A stretch of 49,509 nucleotides of DNA from Chlorokybus atmophyticus (lineage: Eukaryota > Streptophyta > Chlorokybophyceae > Chlorokybales > Chlorokybaceae): positions 605,729 to 655,237 of the forward strand of contig RHPI01002568.1 in assembly GCA_009103225.1 (NCBI GenBank), written 5' to 3'. Each line of letters opens with the position of its first letter. Within the stretch, counting starts at the first letter, position 1. Both the position numbers and the translations under genes were made by a program. Below the pieces are notes generated by a model. That model did not search any database, had not been told where the DNA came from, and worked only from the letters and a program-made list of their open reading frames with translations. Shown here one piece after another: positions 10,340 to 20,712 of the stretch.

Positions 10340-10919
10340 GGTTCTTTTATCTTGCACATGCACAGCCTCAAGTATCTTGCACTTGACATACATTGTCAAT
10401 ACGACATGCACACCCTCATGCACAACCTCCAGTGTCATGCACATGAACAGCATGACCAATCTCGCAAATGCACAGCCTATTTCTACTTGCGGGAGCTCAC
10501 AAGTCGCAAAAGAGAAGCTGCGGAGTCAAACGAACGGGTAATCTATGACCTAGTTTAATGTTTCCAGCGGTAATTAAGCAGTATGCTTGCAGATTGCCAT
10601 GTTGGTCAGAGTGAACCAAGAGCAGCGCGGCAGGCTGACTGTCTGCCTGGCGGAGTGCAACAAAGCGGAAGACGAGGTAAGCGTGTGTATGCTGATGGGC
10701 TAGTCCTCTGGCAGCACGCCACTCTTACAGCATTACCAAATGCAGGTGGTCACTCTCAAAGCGACCATCAAGCGCATGCGCGTGCACGGCGAGGCGCTGA
10801 CATTCAAGCTGAAGGACGAAGTAGCCGCTGTACTGTCAGCGAGCGAGGCAGCGGATGAAGATGACTCCGGCGTTGAAGCAGAAGACTCGTCGGAGGAGGA
10901 ACAGGAGGAGGGGGTTTGA
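10340..10919 (+). CDS. Gene X: small coiled-coil acidic-tailed transposon protein
   Basis: Three exons join in phase 0: 10,340-10,537, 10,593-10,676 and 10,731-10,919, encoding at least 156 residues. The middle is His/Gln-rich then basic-helical (RELTSRKREAAESNER), followed by a heptad-like segment (VTLKATIKRMRV) and an acidic tail (EDSSEEEQEEGV) before TGA. The upstream exon is not resolved; a Ser/Gly-rich frame at 10,046-10,300 ending at a CAAG|GTGGGT donor is a candidate but does not match the phase. All three junctions recur in copy B, which supports real exons. It diverges from the transposase, so it may be an accessory factor. No homologous family is recognised. Confidence 0.6.
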
Positions 10920-11404
10920 GGAGGAGTTTTTGGGCAGGCACCACGGGTTGACAAGCTACGCATGAGTCCGACAGCTAGACTCAATGTTATAGGATAGTTT
11001 CATGCGCAAGTCGGCTGCTCAGTTGTGAGTGGACATACTCTCACCACTGCCCGTACATTGTATATATTGTGGGCTTTTAGGTGCAAGACCAAACAATCAG
11101 TCCAAGGTTTGTACAAGCTGCATGGCATGTTGGTGTTGGCTTACGGCAAGAATTGCCAACTTTTGTCAAATGGCAAGGGTCACATATTAACAGCAGTGTA
11201 ACGGCAAAGAAACTGCACGTTCTTGATGCACTGTGCACGTTGCTTCTTGCTCAGCTTCTAACTTGGATGCTTGCTTCTATCATGACTAGCACAGTGACTC
11301 ACTGCATGCGTTCTGGATACACTGTGCACGTTGTTCTTCTTTTGCAACTGCGAGGGTTGCATCTTTCATGGCTGGCAGAATGACTCATGTGGTTGTGCTT
11401 GCAG

Positions 11405-12861
11405 AGGGTCGATTGGAACCCCAAACCCAAACGCATTTGGCCGTGACCGGGCAACCTCGGCCGTCAGCAACCCTTCCCCAAGCAAGTGGAAGATTGGCAA
11501 CGAGGTAAGCACTGTGTGACACTGTGACACTGTGTGTATGTGTGTAACGGATTGTTCTTCTGTGGACAGCATTTGCGAGATGCCGTCGTTGAAATCATAA
11601 ACGGCCACTGGGTAGAGAGCCACGTTTATCCCAAGGAGGACACTATTCGTAACGTCATGTGTCAGGTGCTGTGAATGCTTCATGACCGCACTGCACCGTG
11701 ACACTGACCAACCTGCCCGTGACAGGTAGTTGGCTTCGACCATGACGACGAGGCCGATGCGGCCAAGTTCTATGAGGTGTACTGGACTCCCAAGGAGTGC
11801 CCCTTCCACTGGAGTGTCGCCCTGAAGAAAGCTACGCAGGTCCGGTCTGAGAACGTCACCAAGATCAAGCATGTCCTTGAGAAGGAGTACAAGTGGACAC
11901 TGTTTAACAGCAACAAGCGCAAGTGAGTTGGGTCCCTCACCACCACGTCTGCTATGCAACACTGCCTTTTTACTCAGCCTCCATACACACGTACTCATCT
12001 CGCCTATTGTAACCGATTCAATCAGGCACATCGACGCCCTAATGGACCCCGAGACCCAAAAAGCCCAGATGCGCAACGCGCTCCAAAGTAAGTCACAGGC
12101 ACTATTCTAGCCTGGTGCAGGCTCAACTTGAACTATCTATTTCGTGACTAATGCCTTGTCGGTATGACTGTCGCAGACAAGTCATGGCGGAGATTTGAGG
12201 TGACCGACACTGCAGACCCGGAGCGGAGGAGATACATCCATGAATGGGGCAATCCCATAATCTGGCAAATGATCGTGCAATGCTGGTCTTACGCCGTCAC
12301 TACACCTGGTCGCCGGCAGCTGACAGTCAACCACCTCGCATACCTGTTGCTTACGGTGAGCACTCTGAACTCCATCATTAGCAATTCAGGAACGCTGTAG
12401 CCCCAAACTACAGGCTTGCAGACGCGTTGCAGTGAATAGTGGCTTTCGATGCCACTAAGACATGCCTGTAAACTACGCAGGTGGAGCGCATCCTAAAGGG
12501 CAAGGATGGAGACCCTCTCCTAGCTGCCAGCATAGACACACATGAAGAGTACCTCAGCGAAATCAACACCATGATCATGTCAATGAAGCGGGAGATGAGG
12601 CAACGGTACGCAGCCCTCCAGCCATTCACCCTTGTGAAACGCCGCACTGCATCTTGTGTCGAATACCTGAAAGATCCCAATCGGCGCCGGCCGCAAGAGA
12701 CAGCAGCTCGTGACCCGCTCGCTGAGGCAGAAGCGGCATTTGATTGGCTGGCACAACCGTTTGAGGAGGAAGAGCAAGCTCCGGCGTCTCCTCCACAGGC
12801 CCCAGCGCGTGGTGCTTTGTTCCGTAATGACGAGACCAGCGATGATGGAGAGGAGCTGTAG
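11405..12861 (+). CDS. Gene Y: unrecognised multi-exon transposon-associated protein
   Basis: Six in-phase exons: 11,405-11,504, 11,570-11,665, 11,726-11,922, 12,026-12,087, 12,177-12,355 and 12,481-12,861, giving about 338 residues; an upstream exon is needed because the first starts in mid-codon. Every intron is GT-AG and short. The protein has an acidic/aromatic segment (VGFDHDDEADAAKFYEVYW), a basic helix, a Trp-rich block (GNPIIWQMIVQCWSYAV), a Met-rich helix and an acidic Pro-rich tail ending DDGEEL. No domain is recognised. A broken inverted copy lies at 1-838, so it belongs to a repeat family. It is absent next to copies B and C and begins where copy A is interrupted. Confidence 0.6.
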
Positions 12862-13188
12862 CGCAGTTGGTAGTCCGTTTAGCTGGTAGTGTACATAGCT
12901 ACAAGGCTCTTGTGACTGAGTGTTGTGCATCTTAAACCAGCTCAGTCAATCGTCATTATGCTCATGCACATCAATACTTGCATCCCTATGATATACAACA
13001 GAACTGCATTCGAGTCACATAATCGAACCACAAGCCTTGGCAAGTGACTGAGAGACACTGTACACATTTCAGGTACATGTACACAGCACGGGCACATAAC
13101 AATGCTGGAAGTCAGTGACAGTCGCGTGTAGTCAAGCTATGCAAATACATATGACGACAGTTAGGCATTGGTCACCTTCAGTTGTTGA
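12862..13188. other. Non-coding sequence after gene Y
   Basis: No open frame, RNA gene or repeat could be supported. It runs from the gene Y stop to the start of the 53-base tandem array and is probably the flank of the gene Y element. Confidence 0.4.
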
Positions 13189-13559
13189 AGAATGCCTTAT
13201 TTTGACGAAAATTACCTAGTTGGTGCTTGTGAATTAGGCTTAGTCGCCTGCGCTGGACTGGTGTGTAACCTGAAGGTGCCTGTCACATAGGCTGAGTCAC
13301 CTAGGTAAGACTGATGTGTAAGTTACAGGTGCCCGTTGATTAGTTGTAGTCACCTAATAAGGCCTGATGTGTAACTAACAGTTGCCTGTAAATTACAGAA
13401 AGTCATTTGTTAAGGCCTGGTGTGTGACTAACAGGTGCCTGCTTATTTTATGAAGTCACCTAATAGAGCCTGATGGGTAACTAACAGGCGCCTGTTAGTT
13501 AGGCAAAGTCAACTGTTAAAGACTTAATTATAACAGAAAGGGCCTTACAGTAACGAAAG
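13189..13559. repeat. 53-bp-period tandem array of hairpin-forming units
   Basis: AGTC-starting units begin at 13,242, 13,295, 13,348, 13,401, 13,454 and 13,507, exactly 53 bases apart, preceded by a more degenerate unit from 13,189. Typical unit order: AGTCACCTAATAAGGCCTGA, TGTGTAACTAACAGGTGCCTGT, then an AT-rich spacer. Each unit has an inverted repeat centred on AGGYGCCT; the best, 13,478-13,501, is a perfect 24-base palindrome. Confidence 0.85.
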
Positions 13560-13681
13560 TTACTGTTAGGTCCCTGTATCAAGATTACAGGTGGCCTAAG
13601 CCACGACAGTCTAAATTAGCGTCCTCAGGTGCACGGCCGTTGCCAATATTTAGTCGGCCGGCAGGGAAAACATATTGCCAA

Positions 13682-13970
13682 GTTGGCGTGCCACAGGTTG
13701 CTCAGGCACACGCACACATCGAAAGCCCTCGTTCACTTCCTCCTCCTCCTGTTGCTGCTGTGCTTGTGTCTCCTGGAGGAATCCTTCAGCATCAAGCATG
13801 TGCGCATCCTGGATCGAACTCCCCGGTTCAACATGACCCGCATTGTACTGTAATGGACGCTGGCCGACATACAGCTTGATCTGCTTGCACACCCTGCTGC
13901 TAATAATGTGCATGTAGACCGAGCTGCGTGTGGCGAAGCGCATGTGGCAATACGGACAAAGAACTCCCAT
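13682..13970 (-). pseudogene. Plavaka transposase 5' fragment, copy C
   Basis: It keeps the ATG, the CPYC finger and the Gln/Glu-rich stretch, up to the codons for ...PEQPVARQ. At 13,682 it is fused to unrelated sequence, and the frame runs on to 13,650. No catalytic region remains. Confidence 0.8.
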
Positions 13971-14037
13971 ATCTCACTACTAACGTCGACACAGGTGTCG
14001 CCAATGTAACCAGCATCATATCCAGCAACACGCACAC

Positions 14038-14069
<32 letters not shown>

Positions 14070-14641
14070 GCCACCGCTACCGCTACCCTTGCATGCCAGA
14101 GGCGGGAAACTTGGCCGCCAGTCACTGGCTCCGTCGTACCATTATAATGGTACGATCGAGCCATTGCACGTCCAGGGTGAGTCTCTGGATATTTTTATAT
14201 ACATATATATTCTGATTGAACCGTTTCAATGGTACGAAGATGCCTTTGCCAAAAGGTATAGGCATTGTACAAAGGTACCATTGAAATGGTACCTTTGTAC
14301 AATGGCAATGGCAGTTCGTACCATTGACAACTCTGGCAATGTCAGTCCCCCTGCGCATGAAAACACCATTGATAGCTCCGCCAAGCTATGCCCTTACAGG
14401 GGCGCGATGCCGAGGGTATGTGGCGTTTGGAGGATCGTTGGCGGCGCTGCCAGAAGCGTAGTGGGCATTGTGGTCGAGGTCCGGGATGAATTCCATGTTC
14501 GCACAGGGCGGGCAGGGTGCCGGAGGGGTGTCCTCGGTGTCAAACCCCACCATGCCTACCAAGGGCACAGCCAATGACAACAGTGACTCGGGCGATATCT
14601 TACAGGGCTCCCCCTCCGAGTGGGCAAAGGCACACCACAAT

Positions 14642-14763
14642 ACTGCCTCTAAGAAAATCCGACCCACCAGCAGCTGCGACCACGGCGACATGATTGAAGG
14701 GANTCTGCCTCTAAGAAAATCCAACCCACCAGCAGCTGCAACCACGGCGACATGATTGAAGGG
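14642..14763. repeat. 60-base duplication across a single N, probable assembly artefact
   Basis: About 60 bases ending ...GACATGATTGAAGGG occur twice, before and after the N at 14,703. Copies A and B carry the stretch once. The join at an N suggests two overlapping reads or haplotypes were not merged. Confidence 0.7.
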
Positions 14764-14823
14764 ACCAAACAAGACTGGCATAACCAAGGTGGGTTACGAT
14801 GCACTGTCAATGCCACATGCTAG

Positions 14824-15398
14824 GGTTCTTTTATCTTGCACATGCACAGCCTCAAGTATCTTGCACTTGACATACATTGTCAATACGACATGCACACCCT
14901 CATGCACAACCTCCAGTGTCATGCACATGAACAGCATGACCAATCTCGCAAATGCACAGCCTATTTCTACTTGCGGGAGCTCACAAGTTGCAAAAGAGAN
15001 ATTACCACGAACGGGTAATCCATGACCTAGTTTAATGTTTTCAACGGTAATTAAGCAGTATGCTTGCAGATTGCCATGTTAGTCAGAGTGAACCGAGAGC
15101 AGCGCGGCAGGCTGACTGTCTGCCTGGCGCAGTGCAACAAAGCGGAAGACGAGGTAAGCATGTGTATGCTGATGGGCTAGTCCTCAGTTATCGTAACGCC
15201 ACTCTTACAGCATTACCAAATGCAAGTGGTCACTCTTAAAGCGACCATCAAGCGCATGCGCGTGCACGGCGAGGCGCTGACATTCAAGCTGAAGGACAAG
15301 TGGGCGCGGTTCTGTCAGCGAGCGAGGCAGCGGATGAAGATGACTCCGGCGTTGAAGCAGAAGACTTGTCGGAGGAGGAACAGGAGGAGGGGGTTTGA
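14824..15398 (+). pseudogene. Gene X, copy C (frameshifted)
   Basis: Exons correspond to 14,824-about 15,014 (interrupted by N at 15,000), 15,070-15,153 and 15,211-15,398. The last is 188 nt against 189 in copies A and B: a one-base loss plus several substitutions just before the TCTGTCAGCG stretch breaks the acidic-tail frame. Confidence 0.65.
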
Positions 15399-15955
15399 GG
15401 AGGAGTTCTGAGGCAGGCACCACGGGTTGACAAGTTGCGCATGAGTCCGACAGCTAGACTCAATGTTATAGGGTAGTTTCATGCGCGAGTTGGCTGCTCA
15501 GTTGCAAGTGGACATACTCTCACCACTGCCGGTACACTGTATATATTGTGGGCTTATAGGTGCAAGACCAAACAATCAGTACAAGGTTTGTACAAGCTGC
15601 ATAGCATGTTAGTGTTGGCTTACGGCAAGAATTGCCAACTTTTGTCAAACGGCAAGGGTCACATATTAACAGCAGTGTAACGGCAAAGAGACTGCCGGCT
15701 ATTGCTGTCAGCTGTCCGTAACCGGTTAACGGCCGTCTGTGCACATCGACCAAAGGGTAAATGGTTGACAACTCTTGGCCGGTTAGTGCCACTGACAACC
15801 ACTTTCGGCCCGCGGCCGTCTGCGTCAGTCCATTTAAGCCAACGGCAAACCCAACAGTCCACAAGTAATATTTCAGGCAGCGACAGGCAGGCTCAGGCAG
15901 GCTCAGGCACCAGTCAGTCCCTCAGTCCTTAGTCAGTCACCGTGTAAAATTTGCG

Positions 15956-16548
15956 NCCCCCCCCCCCCCCCCCCCTTCAATCGTATTATATCAGGGGGGT
16001 TGTATTTAAACAATAAGGTAACATGTACGTATATAGAATAATAAGCATGACTGTATGGCCATCGCTAAATGAATTATCGATAAACATGGTATCAGTCTAA
16101 TCAAGACAAAATGACAAGATTATTGACACCGGAATAAAAATTCAAGAAATTTACAAGTTATGTGCCGCAATGTTATCAATTTAATAATGACTTGTGAGCT
16201 GTAACCATCGTGCATGAGCATGAGTTTTGGTACATCAAATTTTAACAAATTGAACCTATGAAGGCCTTGTACAGCTTCAAGTATTATTGATTATAAGGTA
16301 ATCCTCCCAAACACATGCACACCATCTACTTCTTAACCGCATCAATAGCATTAATAAAACATCAGGTTCCTGAGAAGAAAAGTTGGCGTGTAGGCTTCAT
16401 TAATAAACCCGAGTAATAAACCCGAGGAAGCAGGTGACTGCTCCGAAAACGGCGTAAAACCGCCGCCAATATATTTGATTTGTTTCTTGCCAGAACCCCG
16501 CCAATGTATGATTCGTATTATCAATGCAACGTCACTGATTGCATACGT
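15956..16548. other. N plus poly-C join, then AT-rich non-coding sequence
   Basis: 15,956 is N, followed by about 20 C, typical of a poor assembly join, so the right flank of copy C may not be contiguous in the genome. The following AT-rich 570 bases show no supportable gene. Confidence 0.6.
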
Positions 16549-18790
16549 TTAGCTGCGGGAGACTTGACTAAATTCTGCTAGTGAATTTCGCGCAAGTGCC
16601 CTCACGGTGTTGATGTTTTTACAAGTAGCACTACCGTATTGCCGCAAACAGAAGATTGCCATAATCAAATAAGACATCAAGACATACTGAAGGAGGTATG
16701 TAATCAATGACTCTACTGCAATAGGGAGAAAAAGAAAGGAGCCTGCTATCAATACGTGTCGCTTGCCCCATGAAACCCCCCTATAGAGGACTTACCACCA
16801 AAGCTTCTATGCGATACATACCCTCCATTCTTCATATCAGCACCCACGCGCTCGTGCTCGCTTGCCTCACCTACATAGCACATGTGCTTGTGAGCGTGCA
16901 CGATCATGTATGAGATTGCAGCACAACCTGAGACACACACCACGTATATGCTCACAATCAGTGGCTGTACAAGTGACCACCAGACACTCACATGCGATCA
17001 AAGACGCAAGGTACAGTATATACTTACATATGTGCGCTCGTTGAATGTGGACGTATATATACATATGTAAATAAGTATGCATATATGCATGCTGCTGTTG
17101 TATGCATATACATGCGTACCTTGAAGGTAGTCGAGGGCTGCCTCGTGCATCGCCATGCTTTGCCTGAGGCGCTGCGGGGCCACCTTGAGCCACTCAAGCT
17201 CCTAAGGATACAGCAGTATGGACACATACACTCATCCACCCAACATGCAAACACACACATACACATCTCCCCCTTCATCACCTGCTGCATGACGTACACC
17301 TTGTGCCTCAGCGCGACCCTCGCGCGCTCCCTCAGGTGCTTCTCAAACTTGCGCAGGACTTTGTCGGCGTGCGCGCGGGCCTTCGCCTGCACCTCTTCAC
17401 TACCGTTGTTGTTGTTGTTGTTGTTGCGCCCATTACTGTTAGTCTGCTGCATTGCCACAGTGGAGTTCTCCCGGCTGAGCGTTCGCCCGAAACCCTCCCT
17501 TTCAGTGCCACTTTTGCTACCGGGAGGAAGCGAATGAGCCCTCCTGTGCTGCTGGTGCTGTTGTTGTTGTTGTTGTTGTTGGAAGTGGGCAACATTGGGC
17601 AAGTCAATCAGCAGTGGAACCGCGCCTACGCCGCACACGCACTCGCTCCCTGCTTGATGATGAAGGTGTGTGTGTGCGTGTGCGCGCGTGCGCGCATGTG
17701 CTTATGTGTAAGTATGGTTGCGTGTGTTAATATACATGTATGCGCCTATGTGCGGTGGGCGTGTTTGTACGCATGCACGTGCACCTATGTGTGTGTACAT
17801 TCCTCACCTGGCAGGCAGTGTTCGCATGAAGTGGGCGCAACTCCCATGATGCCAGCCACTTCAGCGTCGGCCACAACGTCCTCGCTATGATCGTGCGCCA
17901 GCTCATGATCGATGGCTGTGGCTGCCCTGTGCTGTACATGCGTCCTGGCAACGTTCGGGCTTTTCACGCCGTAACTGCTGGACTGGGGCTTCAGGTATGG
18001 TGACGCAGACACCATACCACCTGTGGTAAAATGTGTGTGTAAAAAGCGTGCGCGTGTCGTGGTGTGCAAGGGTGCGCAAGAGCTTGTGTACACGTGTTCG
18101 TGCGTCGCGTACATCTGTACGTGCATGTATGCGTATGTCTCTGCAGAGGTGCGCATCTGCACTCGCATATGTGAGTTTGCGTGCGTGTGCGTGCGTCTGA
18201 GTGCATGCGTGTGTGGATGGATGATGAGTATATAGTGTCCGCCGTACGTCGCATCCTCGACGACGGCGATATCGCCGTCCCCGCCTGCGCCCCATAATGA
18301 TACCGTCCCTCGTCCTGGCCATGATGCCCGATGACCCCCCTGGCGATCCGGGCGCACAGCTCCTCCTGCCGCTGCTCCCACTTCTGCTCCTCTCTCATCA
18401 ACTGCTGAGCGAACCAGTGAGACACCGCCGCGCTGCTGCTGCTGCTGCTGACGGGGACGGCGTTGGGGTTGGAGGAGGAGAAGAGGACGGGGTGACGAGC
18501 GTCCCAGTCGAGCTTGGGGCCCTACATATGGGTGTGGGTGGGCGTGAGGNCGTGTGGTGGGTGGGGTGGGGGGGACACACATGCGTGCGCACACGCACCC
18601 TCAAGTATGCATAAGCTGAACAAGCGTGCACTGCGAGAATTAGAAACACAGATGTGCGTATCTGATGCTACGCACGCAGACATGCCCATGCCCACGCACG
18701 GGCACATATAGATGTGTGCCTCTGTGCAAGCATCTGAGAGCTGCTGAACAGAGGCACACGAAACCGTCCCTCTATTCAGGAGCACGCGCG

Positions 18791-18823
<33 letters not shown>

Positions 18824-19049
18824 TACACGATAACGTCTTTACGGTCTACCTACCTCCCCTCTCCCCGCTGCGCTCGCCGACCGCTTCTTCTTCTTCCTTC
18901 GACGACGCTGCGATGGCGGATGCGGCGCGACGCTTTGCATCAGAGGGAGGACGGAGGAGACAGAGGCCTGGTGCTCCACCCAACGGGACACGGCTGCAGG
19001 AGGGGGGGAAAGTAGTAATTGTTGTTGTGAGCTGATGGATATCTATCAA
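16549..19049 (-). CDS. Hypothetical coiled-coil protein with C-terminal membrane segment
   Basis: Exons read on the minus strand with matching phases: about 18,529 to a GTACGG donor near 18,253, 18,020-17,808, 17,649-17,282, 17,201-17,120, 16,870-16,796 and 16,715-16,549. A 5' exon near 19,049-18,857 (KEEEEAVGERSGERG) is plausible but its junction is unresolved. The protein has a helical Gln/Glu segment (MREEQKWEQRQEELCARIA), poly-Gln and poly-Asn runs from CAA/AAC repeats, a basic helix (ADKVLRKFEKHLRERARVAL), and in the last exon about 20 hydrophobic residues (LITYLLQYVLMSYLIMAIF) followed by a short basic tail. The acceptor at 17,650 is a tandem AAGCAG. A single N lies at 18,550. No family is recognised; a tail-anchored or membrane-tethered coiled-coil protein is an inference. 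Confidence 0.5.
18797..18822. repeat. (CA)n microsatellite
   Basis: An uninterrupted CA dinucleotide run, preceded by alternating GCGCGTGCGCG, within a presumed intron of the minus-strand hypothetical gene. Confidence 0.9.
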
Positions 19050-19084
19050 GTGTTAGTTGTGATATCGATAGAGCTGAAGACTCA

Positions 19085-19282
19085 TTGGAATGGCTTCAGC
19101 ACAACGACAACAGCAATAATGACAGCAGCAACAGCAACAGCGACAACAACGACAGCAACAGCTATGGTAACATTGACACAAAGGCGACCACTGCGATGAC
19201 ACAACAATTTCCGCCACAGCGAGACAACAGCAAGCATAGCCACATAGAAAACAGCTACAACAGCGACAACAACAGCAGCAGC

Positions 19283-19337
<55 letters not shown>

Positions 19338-19341
19338 GCAA

Positions 19342-19373
<32 letters not shown>

Positions 19374-19400
19374 ACGGCAACGGCTACAACAACTAGTCAA
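19085..19400. repeat. (CAA)n/(CAG)n low-complexity tract
   Basis: CAA triplets run without interruption from 19,282 to 19,336, with mixed CAG/CAA/GAC triplets on both sides. Open frames through it (poly-Asn/Ser on plus, poly-Cys on minus) are repeat artefacts. Confidence 0.9.
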
Positions 19401-20712
19401 GCTACAACACCGATAGATATGGAGGACGCTTTGTCAGCAACTACAGCAGCGCAACGACCACAACGTAGACAAAGTCAGCAGCTCAAATAACAGCAACCAC
19501 ACGACAGTCACGCACGAACGCAACAGATACCATCACAACGAGACCACAGAGGCGACAGCGGCAAACGTTATGGCTCCAGTTGTGTAACTACAGCAGCAAC
19601 CTCCTCTCTACAAACTCAGCCCGTGCGTGCACGTAATTGAGATTGAAAGCCACAACACACCAACAACATCCAGTAAAGGCTACCACCAAAAACCAACACT
19701 TGTCACAAGCTACACAACGTATTGGTTTTGGGGATTTAACATTGCGCACAGACATCCGCACAGCCTACCTTCGTAGTCCATAGGCGCCCTCCCGCTAGCC
19801 ACAACAAACCCCCTTGGGTGAGGAGGGAGCTCCCCATCAGCCGCTCCCATTTGTTCAACACTCCACTTCAAGAACAAAATCCCCTTTCGCGGGAGACTGA
19901 CACCTGCTAGAGATGAAACGCCATACCCGCTATATCCGCCATACCCACCACTACCAAGCCAAAGTAAGCAAGCAGTTGTCCCAGTGGTATTGCTTTGTCT
20001 TAATTGTAGGTGTGTAAACAGAGTAGTAGAGAAGTAAGCTTAGTTTGTGGAGCACGAGTGGTAAAGAGTGTGTATGCGAGTGGGAGTATTGTTTCGCGCA
20101 GTTTTTGGGGTGCGCGTGCGTGTGTGTTGAGGCGAAGTGTTGAGGCAGAGTGCGAGCGGCAAGCATGCGAGCCGAAAATCTTTGGCCCCCAAACGCCACA
20201 AATAAAGCAAGCAGTACACTGCATAACCGTGTGACGACACTGATAAACGTGCATTGACTGTACCAAAGCACCGACCATCGACAGTCGATTGTCCACTGAT
20301 CCAGAGTGGCGACTGTCGGTGTGAATACTTATGCGTTTATGTATAACGTACCTGCAGTGGCTGCAGCCGAATTTTGTCTGTCGCGGGAAAGGCTGCATCT
20401 TGGTCACGTGACCGGCGGTTTGGCTCCACAGGCAAATTTCTTTTCCTCGCTCCTCGCTCTGTCAACCAAAAGCGCCTGAACCAGACCAGATCAGGCCTGG
20501 CCCGTACCAGGCCGAGATCAGGCCCAGACCAGGCCACCGACGCACGGACTGCGCTACTAGCCTAACCAACTACTAGCCGAGCTGCCAACTACTACTACTC
20601 GGCTCAGATTAGACCAAACACTAACAGGCCAACAGTCCGAAGTCAAGCTTTAGTAAACCCTTTCACCAGCCCAGCCCAGATTACCATCACTACCACTCTA
20701 CCAACCAGCACC
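19401..20712. other. Intergenic region upstream of the GT29 gene
   Basis: No gene is supported. CAGGCC/ACCAGGCC-like words cluster at 20,485-20,545 (accagatcaggcctggcc, accaggccgagatcaggccc), about 170-230 bases before the GT29 start codon, and could be promoter elements. The rest is unremarkable. Confidence 0.4.

Larger units (their letters stand above)
5891..11216 (-). mobile_element. Plavaka-type DNA transposon core, copy A
   Basis: This block is shared, inverted, with 43,463-48,797 (5,326 versus 5,335 bases, nearly identical by eye). It contains the 3' part of gene Z (+), the transposase (-), palindromic intergenic DNA and gene X (+). On the right the homology stops at 11,216, where gene Y sequence begins; copies B and C continue instead to a common terminus ending CACCGTGTAAAATTTGCG. 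On the left it stops at 5,891, where the RING/OTU module begins. So copy A has lost its own terminus or is a composite of two elements. Confidence 0.85.
13682..15955 (-). mobile_element. Plavaka-type transposon, truncated copy C
   Basis: Homologous to copy A from 9,266 rightwards. It starts inside the first transposase exon (13,682) and runs through the palindromes and gene X to the family's terminus (CACCGTGTAAAATTTGCG at 15,938-15,955). Unlike A, it retains the ~260-base subterminal region (15,695-15,950) rich in CCGGTTA, CGGCCGT and CAGTC repeats. Assembly Ns sit at 14,703 and 15,000. Confidence 0.85.

Noticed and set aside
13189-13559. CRISPR-like appearance of regularly spaced repeats
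   Set aside because: Units are contiguous with no unique spacers, the repeats diverge along their whole length and the genome is nuclear eukaryotic.
15956-15976. Poly-C tract as a genuine repeat next to the transposon end
   Set aside because: It follows an N and resembles the poly-G at the 23.3 kb gap, so an assembly artefact is more likely.
19085-19396. 103-codon Asn/Ser-rich ORF and 115-codon Cys-rich ORF on the other strand
   Set aside because: Both are translations of a CAA/CAG microsatellite.
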